From positions 1 through 6,735 of the forward strand of contig JABEVM010000193.1 of the NCBI GenBank assembly GCA_013041585.1: a stretch of 6,735 nucleotides of DNA, in the 5' to 3' direction. The notes beneath the pieces were generated by a model that saw only the letters and a program-made list of their open reading frames with translations, ran no database searches and was not told the DNA's origin. This DNA is from Chlamydiota bacterium (GTDB lineage: Bacteria; Chlamydiota; Chlamydiia; Chlamydiales; Rhabdochlamydiaceae). Below, piece by piece: positions 1-4,722 of this stretch. The translations under genes were made by a program, and so were the position numbers. Every line of letters begins with the position of its first letter. The stretch's first letter is position 1.

Positions 1-142
1 GTATAATATTGATTGTTAGCTGTTTATATTATTATCTAATATGCTGATTGTCAATAAGTTGTGTTTTCAGGGTTTTACAGGTTTTAAAAAATCCATATAG
101 TAAGGCAAAATAACGGCCTTTACATAAACCTGGGTACTATAA
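1..142 (+). other. AT-rich leader upstream of the EEP gene
   Basis: This stretch has no supportable gene. It is strongly AT-rich and contains the promoter candidate at 74-101. Just after the expected transcription start, AAGGC (102-106) can pair with GCCTT (116-120) across a 9-nt loop, a weak 5-bp stem in the leader. A TATAAT hexamer at 2-7 cannot be judged because its -35 region lies outside the window. No good Shine-Dalgarno sequence precedes the ATG at 143; the nearest purine-rich bases are a GGG about 9 nt upstream. Confidence 0.5.
74..101 (+). promoter_or_regulatory. Candidate sigma70-type promoter for the EEP gene
   Basis: A TTTACA (74-79, five of six bases matching TTGACA) is followed after 16 nt by TATAGT (96-101, five of six matching TATAAT). 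Transcription would start near 108 and leave a leader of about 35 nt before the ATG at 143. The match is read by eye in AT-rich DNA, where chance hits are common, but both hexamers and their spacing are good and the distance to the gene is sensible. Confidence 0.45.
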
Positions 143-199
143 ATGAAATACAAAACCTGCCTCTTTTTAGCCCTTTTTAGTAGCTCCTTGCTGTCTGCA
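143..199 (+). other. Signal peptide of the EEP protein
   Basis: Residues 1-19 have two early lysines (K2, K4), a hydrophobic core of Leu/Phe/Ala/Ser (residues 6-17) and a small-residue end, Ser-Ala at 18-19, followed by Lys. This fits Sec-type export with signal peptidase I cleavage. No Cys sits where a lipoprotein would need it. The exact cleavage site is a guess. Confidence 0.7.
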
Positions 200-1126
200 A
201 AAATAGAGCATTCTATCCTACCGATTTTGGAAGAGATCCAAGACGTAAAAAACCTAGACCCTAAGAAATACTCTACAAATCAGATTAAAGTGATACGCAG
301 GGCTTTAGAAAGATCCGACGAAAAGATCCGGGTTGTCTCCTATAATATGCTATTTGATCGTAATGATCATAAGCTTGCTCCTGAAAACCGCTTTCCAAGT
401 AGATTGCCAAGGTTACTCGAGATGGTAGAGTCTATGCAGCCCGATGTGCTTTGCATTCAGGAATTGCAGTCCCATCAAGTAGAAAAGCTCATGCAAAATA
501 TTGGAAATACGTATGGCTTTTTCTATGCAGGGAAGAATGGGGACCAGGATGGGGTTTTGTATAGAAAGGATCGTTTTACGCTTCTAGAGGGACAAACATG
601 GGACATTCCCCATAAAGCAGTTGGGATCCCTCTTACTATGGTGCATCTTTTGGACAAGATGAGCGGAAAGAAATCGTATGTGTTTAATGTGCACCTTCCT
701 TTTTTCTTGCCTGATGCAAGAGAGAGAGTCGCTATGGAAGTTGCTAAAATCATAAGGCCTTATGCAGAAACAAACGCTGTGATTCTTACAGGGGATATGA
801 ATACATTTGCCAATAGACCCGATATAAAGACCCTTCCTTGTTATGATGGAGATAGGACAGAGCGTTTACTTAGGAAAGGGAGAATAACAAATTCTAGAGA
901 AAGATCCTTATTAGGCCATGTAGGTCCAATCTCTACTTTTACAAACCGTATTGGCAAGTCAGAAGGATTTGAAGGAATGGGAACTCCTGGAATTTTCCTT
1001 GATCATATCTTCGTCTCAAGGTCTGTCCTTGTTTTGGCCCATGCAGTTGAGCCAGCCTTGGTAGATGGTCATTTTGCATCGGACCACATGCCGCTCATTG
1101 CAGATGTTATTGTTATGGGACCATAG
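143..1126 (+). CDS. Exported endonuclease/exonuclease/phosphatase (EEP) superfamily protein
   Basis: This is a 327-residue metal-dependent phosphoesterase of the EEP fold, which covers DNase I, AP endonucleases, neutral sphingomyelinases and inositol phosphatases. All hallmark motifs are visible in order: SYNML (metal-binding Asn, N68), IQELQ (Glu, E107), YRKDRF (140-145), NVHLPF (H184), LTGDMN (D218 and N220), LDHIF (D287, H288) and the terminal SDH (313-315). The enzyme therefore looks intact. The first 19 residues form a signal peptide (MKYKT, then a hydrophobic stretch ending LLSA), with possible cleavage after A19; there is no lipobox. Residues 20-60 form a charged linker before the catalytic domain. 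The start is the first ATG and is the one that includes the signal peptide; no clear ribosome binding site precedes it. The gene stands alone on the plus strand, convergent with pgl. The substrate cannot be told from sequence: nucleic acid, a phospholipid such as sphingomyelin, or a phosphoinositide are all possible. Export makes a periplasmic or host-directed role more likely than DNA repair. Confidence 0.9.
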   Translation: MKYKTCLFLALFSSSLLSAKIEHSILPILEEIQDVKNLDPKKYSTNQIKVIRRALERSDEKIRVVSYNMLFDRNDHKLAPENRFPSRLPRLLEMVESMQPDVLCIQELQSHQVEKLMQNIGNTYGFFYAGKNGDQDGVLYRKDRFTLLEGQTWDIPHKAVGIPLTMVHLLDKMSGKKSYVFNVHLPFFLPDARERVAMEVAKIIRPYAETNAVILTGDMNTFANRPDIKTLPCYDGDRTERLLRKGRITNSRERSLLGHVGPISTFTNRIGKSEGFEGMGTPGIFLDHIFVSRSVLVLAHAVEPALVDGHFASDHMPLIADVIVMGP

Positions 1127-1139
1127 ACCCTAAGTGGAA

Positions 1140-1166
1140 GCAAACGAGATAATTTCTCTTGTTTGC
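1140..1166. terminator. Hairpin between convergent genes, candidate bidirectional terminator
   Basis: GCAAACGAGA (1140-1149) pairs with TCTTGTTTGC (1157-1166) across a 7-nt loop. The 10-bp stem has one G-U wobble in the plus-strand RNA. It lies 13 nt after the EEP stop and 6 nt after the pgl stop, where a shared terminator is expected. Neither side has a strong U tract (plus side AGCTTTCT, minus side TTCCAC), so intrinsic termination may be weak. Confidence 0.5.
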
Positions 1167-1172
1167 AGCTTT

Positions 1173-1970
1173 CTACAGGAAGTCCGAACCTTTGGGTTTT
1201 GTGAGAAGTAAAGGGTAAATTAACTCGGCTGCTGCAATATCTGTAATCCAACAAGCTTTGTTTTTTGCTGTACCGACCAGCTGGCAAGGGAACTTTTCGG
1301 CAGGTGCTGGTTCTGCAAACACTTTATGTAAAATTTCTTTCTTATCAGGCCCCAAAACGTAAATTACAATATTTTTAGCGGCGTTGATACAAGGATAGGT
1401 CATCGTCATGCGCCAGGTGTTTTTTTGGGAAACAAAATTGGCTGCAACTAAACGATCGTTCATACGGAGAGCTTCTGTTTTAGGAAATAAAGAGGCTGTA
1501 TGCCCATCATCACCTATACCTAACATAACGAGATCGAAAGGCTGGTCTTTAAGAACTCTTTTAATGGTTTTCTCATATTCAAATGCATTTTGCTCTATCT
1601 TCTCTTCTGCATGCATACGATGGATGTTTTCTTCTGGTATCGGCAATTTTTGGATTCCGTGATGCATCGCCATGTGATAATTGCTTTCCGAATCTGTTGG
1701 AGCTTTATTTCGTTCGTCGCTCCAAAAAATATGAACTTTTGACCAATCTACTTTTCTTGAATCGTCGCGGGCGCAGAGAAGTTCATAAATGGGTTTAGGC
1801 GTAGATCCTCCGAAAAGGGCCACAAAAAAACTTCCCTTTGTATCGATAGCCTTTTTCGCAATGCTTAAAAATTGCGCAACACTAAAGTAAATAGTGGCTT
1901 CTTTATCACCAGGAACGAAAATTTCTGTTTTTTCATCGAAGATAAAAGGTTTAATAGGCTGTGTTAACAT
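1173..1970 (-). CDS. pgl: 6-phosphogluconolactonase (Pgl/DevB)
   Basis: This 265-residue cytoplasmic enzyme hydrolyses 6-phosphoglucono-1,5-lactone to 6-phosphogluconate, the second step of the oxidative pentose phosphate pathway. Family motifs are complete: FGGSTP (53-58), the FWSDER block with following D93 and S96-N97 (82-97), HRMHAEE (117-123), the GIGDDGHTASLFP signature (151-163), and WRMTMT then INAA (186-198). The length is typical of the DevB type. The gene is last in the zwf-opcA-pgl unit. Its ATG lies inside the end of opcA (ATGTTAA, 7-nt overlap, different frame), and only a weak GGA lies upstream, so translation is probably coupled to opcA. The gene ends 6 nt before the hairpin at 1140-1166. 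The alternative name devB comes from chlamydial and cyanobacterial annotation. Confidence 0.95.
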   Translation of the reverse strand: MLTQPIKPFIFDEKTEIFVPGDKEATIYFSVAQFLSIAKKAIDTKGSFFVALFGGSTPKPIYELLCARDDSRKVDWSKVHIFWSDERNKAPTDSESNYHMAMHHGIQKLPIPEENIHRMHAEEKIEQNAFEYEKTIKRVLKDQPFDLVMLGIGDDGHTASLFPKTEALRMNDRLVAANFVSQKNTWRMTMTYPCINAAKNIVIYVLGPDKKEILHKVFAEPAPAEKFPCQLVGTAKNKACWITDIAAAELIYPLLLTKPKGSDFL

Positions 1971-3058
1971 AAGTTTTTATATTCCGAGCTAGAGATAAGT
2001 TGTAGTAAGTTCATGTAATGGGAGCTTGTTCCTGAATGCGAAATTTCTTTGACTAAAGAATGTCCAGATTCTGATTTAGTAAATAGGTATTGAGAGGGGA
2101 GCTCGCATTTTTCTTGAGAGGATATGCTGATTGTAATTTGTTGCGGGTGGGTGAGACTGCGCTCAAAATAAAACTGTTCGTTGTTATACGTTGTAATCTT
2201 GCAAGAAAGGACATTTCCAGAGGGCATCTGGGAGTAAGACTTTGGCTCCAGAGTTACTGTGATGTCTTTATCGCTGCCGAGGTAGGTCAAAACTTGGTTT
2301 TGTCCCTGCAGATCAACTTTTTTACATTTCCAACCCATCTGAGATGCAATCCATCCTTGAAGGTAAAGTGCTGGGGTTTTTGTATTGCATAAAAAGGGTG
2401 TTTCAAAGTTGTTATAAACAATAGAGATCGCTTTTGCGTTCTTTAGCTGAGTAAATTTATCTAATGAATGAAACGCAGCGGAAAGAAGATTGCGCCAGCT
2501 TTCAATTCGAGCCCAATTTAAATCTGCAATATCGCAAGAAAATTGGTTTTTGCGATGTAAGATGTTCAGAGCGAATTGATGTAAATTTTTTGTAGCTTCT
2601 GAATCAAAAATCATACGTGTTGCGAGCTTTTCTAATTGGATCGCGATTGGATTTTCAAGCAAGGGATCCTCTGTCCAAAGAACATACACAGGTAGATCTG
2701 GGAGAATATGAGGTAAAATCAGAAAAGGGACTTTATTCTCTTGGCTTTGCGGGATATCGATCTCAATAAAGTCGCAAGCGACATCTGGTTGGTCTTTGTT
2801 TGGAGAAATGACTGACACTTTTGTCTGCATTTCCTCAAGTTGCTTTTCGTGCTTTGTGATGTAAATCACGCGAGAAGGAAATTTCTCGATCACTCTTTTT
2901 GTCACCGCATGGAGATAATCACTGCGCTTATCACCTGTAGTAAAGATAATTAGGTTAAAAAGACAGGCTCTAATTTTATTAGATCCTTCTAGGCCATCCC
3001 AAAATTTAGAAAGCTGAGTTTCAATATTAGGTGGTGTAACCAGTAGAGGGGTGCTCAT
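1964..3058 (-). CDS. opcA: Glucose-6-phosphate dehydrogenase assembly protein OpcA
   Basis: OpcA-family proteins promote assembly and activity of glucose-6-phosphate dehydrogenase; they are best known from cyanobacteria and actinobacteria. From the start chosen here the protein is 364 residues. Family features are the early ACLFNLIIF segment (31-39), the conserved LPHILPDLPVYVLW block (115-128), FDS (151-153), and DLNWARIESWR (179-189), followed by an alpha/beta C-terminal region. A further ATG lies 15 nt upstream at 3073 in the same frame, but that ATGGAG itself forms part of the GGAG ribosome binding site, 9 nt before the ATG at 3058. That ATG shares its A with the zwf stop (TAATG), the classic coupled arrangement, so I prefer 3058. 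The protein is placed between its presumed client, Zwf, and Pgl. No signal peptide or membrane segment is seen. The family call is firm; the mechanism in this lineage is inferred. Confidence 0.88.
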   Translation of the reverse strand: MSTPLLVTPPNIETQLSKFWDGLEGSNKIRACLFNLIIFTTGDKRSDYLHAVTKRVIEKFPSRVIYITKHEKQLEEMQTKVSVISPNKDQPDVACDFIEIDIPQSQENKVPFLILPHILPDLPVYVLWTEDPLLENPIAIQLEKLATRMIFDSEATKNLHQFALNILHRKNQFSCDIADLNWARIESWRNLLSAAFHSLDKFTQLKNAKAISIVYNNFETPFLCNTKTPALYLQGWIASQMGWKCKKVDLQGQNQVLTYLGSDKDITVTLEPKSYSQMPSGNVLSCKITTYNNEQFYFERSLTHPQQITISISSQEKCELPSQYLFTKSESGHSLVKEISHSGTSSHYMNLLQLISSSEYKNLC

Positions 3059-4602
3059 TAAATCAGTCTCCATTTTCTATGATCTTTGGCAATTAAATCA
3101 TCAGCAGCCTTAGGTCCCCATGTGCCTGCGGGGTAATTTGGAAAATCAGTAGGTTTATTTGCCGCCCAGTATTGTAGTATGGGAGTAATAAATCGCCAAG
3201 AGTTAAAGACTTCATCTTCTCTCGCGAAAAGCGTAGAATCTCCTAAAATGCAGTCGTAAATCAACCTTTCGTACGCTTCAGGGGATGCCATTCCAAAATA
3301 GGAGCCATAGCGGAAGTCCATTTTTACAGGCTGGATTTGGCTGGCGGTTCCCGGAACTTTACAGTTTATTTTAAGAGAAGTTCCTTCGTCGGGTTGAATT
3401 CGTATAGCTAAGACATTTGGTTCATTTTTTCTATCTGGGTTTTGAAATAGCACGGCAGGGGGGTCTTTAAAAGTCACTGCAATTTCAGTTGCTCTTTTGG
3501 GTAGTCTCTTTCCTCCTCGAATATAAAAAGGAACCCCATGCCATCTCCAGTTATCAATAAAGACTTTAGCAGCTACGTACGTATCAATTGGAGAATCCGG
3601 CTTCACATTGTTCTCTTGTCTATATCCAATGACAGAGGCTCCGTTAATAAATCCCGGACCGTACTGTCCTCGTACTACCATAGTTTTAAGATCTTCTTCG
3701 TTCATGCAGCGTAGTGATTGCAAAACTTTCACTTTTTCATCACGGATTGCATCGGCTGATAGGTTCACAGGAGGTTCCATGGCCACAAGGGAGAGAAGCT
3801 GCATAGTATGGTTTTGTACGATATCTCGGATCCAACCGGCTTCTTCCCAGAAATTCCCCCTTGTCCCAATTCCAATATCTTCGGCAACCGTGATCTGTAC
3901 GTGATCGATATAGCGGTTGTTCCAAAGCGATTCAAAGATCGAATTTGCAAATCGGAATACGAGCAGGTTCTGGACAGTTTCTTTACCTAGGTAGTGGTCG
4001 ATACGGTAGATTTGATCTTCCTTTAGAAATTGCAAAAGTTCTTTCTGAAGGGCGTGGGCCGAATCTAGATCTCTACCAAATGGCTTTTCGATAATCACCC
4101 TAGACCATTTGTTCTGTACCTTGTTTGTGTCGTATATGAGACCAAATTGATGGAGCTTTTCGCAGATGAGGGTAAAGCAGCTTGGCTGCGTAGAGAGATA
4201 GAAAATTCGATTCCCCTTGGTCCCAAATCTAGCATCTAAATCATCTAAGAGCGTTTTCAGGTTTTGATAGCCTTCATCTACATGGAAGTCGGAAACGTGA
4301 TAGAAAATTTGTTCTTGAAACGTCTTCCAAAGTGATTCTTCTGTAGGCTTAACCCTAGAAAATTTATTAATAGCCTCATGCATTTCTTCTCGAAACTGCT
4401 CGTTTGTTTTTTCCCTTCTGGCAAAACCTACACAAGCAAATTGGGAAGGGAGTTGCCCCTCTCTAGCTAAATTGTAAATGGCGGGGAAAAGTTTTCGAGA
4501 GGTTAAGTCTCCTGTGGCTCCAAAGATAACAATGACGCACGGATCAATAAACCTGCTTGCTTGGCCTTTCTCTTCTAGGGGATTTGTAAAAGTATCTGAC
4601 AT
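3058..4602 (-). CDS. zwf: Glucose-6-phosphate 1-dehydrogenase
   Basis: This 514-residue cytoplasmic enzyme oxidises glucose-6-phosphate to 6-phosphogluconolactone and reduces NADP+, the committed, NADPH-producing step of the pentose phosphate pathway. Visible motifs are the Rossmann loop FGATGDL (27-33) with RKLFPA, the EKPFGRD loop (172-178), the active-site signature RIDHYLGKE (200-208, D202 and H203), and the second catalytic His in IVQNH (H265). The substrate/structural region YIRGGKRLPKR (360-370) and a normal C-terminal domain follow. Length and motifs indicate an intact enzyme. The ATG at 4602 has AGG 9 nt upstream (4614-4612); a better AGGAG at 4627-4623 is 20 nt away and too far to serve. 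The gene leads the zwf-opcA-pgl unit and ends in TAA that overlaps the opcA ATG by 1 nt. A candidate promoter lies at 4628-4658. Confidence 0.97.
   Translation of the reverse strand: MSDTFTNPLEEKGQASRFIDPCVIVIFGATGDLTSRKLFPAIYNLAREGQLPSQFACVGFARREKTNEQFREEMHEAINKFSRVKPTEESLWKTFQEQIFYHVSDFHVDEGYQNLKTLLDDLDARFGTKGNRIFYLSTQPSCFTLICEKLHQFGLIYDTNKVQNKWSRVIIEKPFGRDLDSAHALQKELLQFLKEDQIYRIDHYLGKETVQNLLVFRFANSIFESLWNNRYIDHVQITVAEDIGIGTRGNFWEEAGWIRDIVQNHTMQLLSLVAMEPPVNLSADAIRDEKVKVLQSLRCMNEEDLKTMVVRGQYGPGFINGASVIGYRQENNVKPDSPIDTYVAAKVFIDNWRWHGVPFYIRGGKRLPKRATEIAVTFKDPPAVLFQNPDRKNEPNVLAIRIQPDEGTSLKINCKVPGTASQIQPVKMDFRYGSYFGMASPEAYERLIYDCILGDSTLFAREDEVFNSWRFITPILQYWAANKPTDFPNYPAGTWGPKAADDLIAKDHRKWRLI
3062..3071 (-). 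promoter_or_regulatory. Ribosome binding site that decides the opcA start
   Basis: Inside the last zwf codons the minus strand reads ATGGAGACTG. GGAG sits 9 nt before the ATG at 3058, while the alternative in-frame ATG overlaps the GGAG itself and has no purine-rich site of its own. This favours the downstream start and coupled translation from zwf. Confidence 0.6.
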
Positions 4603-4722
4603 CTAAATATACCTGGATTTTTCTCCTAGTATAAACCTAGATATTTGTTTTGATGCAATTTGTTTGTGGCGATTTGAAGAAAAAAGATGAAAAAATTTTT
4701 TTATGGGATAGAATATTTTTGA
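4603..4722 (-). other. Spacer between the lipase gene and zwf
   Basis: These 120 nt carry no supported gene. They contain the AT palindrome AAAAAATTTTTT (4690-4701), probably bent DNA, the zwf promoter candidate and two CCTAG copies 11 bp apart (4625-4629, 4636-4640, plus-strand reading). No GC-rich hairpin with a U tract follows the lipase stop, so read-through from the lipase gene into zwf cannot be excluded. Confidence 0.5.
4628..4658 (-). promoter_or_regulatory. Weak candidate promoter for zwf-opcA-pgl
   Basis: On the minus strand TTGCAT (4658-4653) and TATACT (4633-4628) are 19 nt apart. The -10 matches TATAAT at five of six bases, but the -35 matches at only three and the spacer is long. 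Transcription would begin near 4621, leaving a leader of about 20 nt that still holds the AGG ribosome site at 4614-4612. Confidence 0.3.

Noticed and set aside
2..7. Perfect TATAAT at the left edge
   Set aside because: Its -35 region would be outside the window and it lies about 135 nt from the nearest gene; the promoter at 74-101 fits better.
2090..2392. 100-codon plus-strand frame antisense to opcA
   Set aside because: The composition is irregular, there is no family likeness, and opcA is well supported on the other strand.
3059..3073. Five-residue longer N-terminus for OpcA starting at 3073
   Set aside because: Its ATG overlaps the GGAG that serves the ATG at 3058 and has no ribosome site of its own.
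3608..3990. Plus-strand and alternate minus-strand frames inside zwf
   Set aside because: They overlap the most conserved part of glucose-6-phosphate dehydrogenase and show no independent motif or start signal.
4690..4701. AAAAAATTTTTT palindrome as a terminator for the lipase gene
   Set aside because: It has no GC stem and no loop; it is better read as an A/T tract with intrinsic bend.
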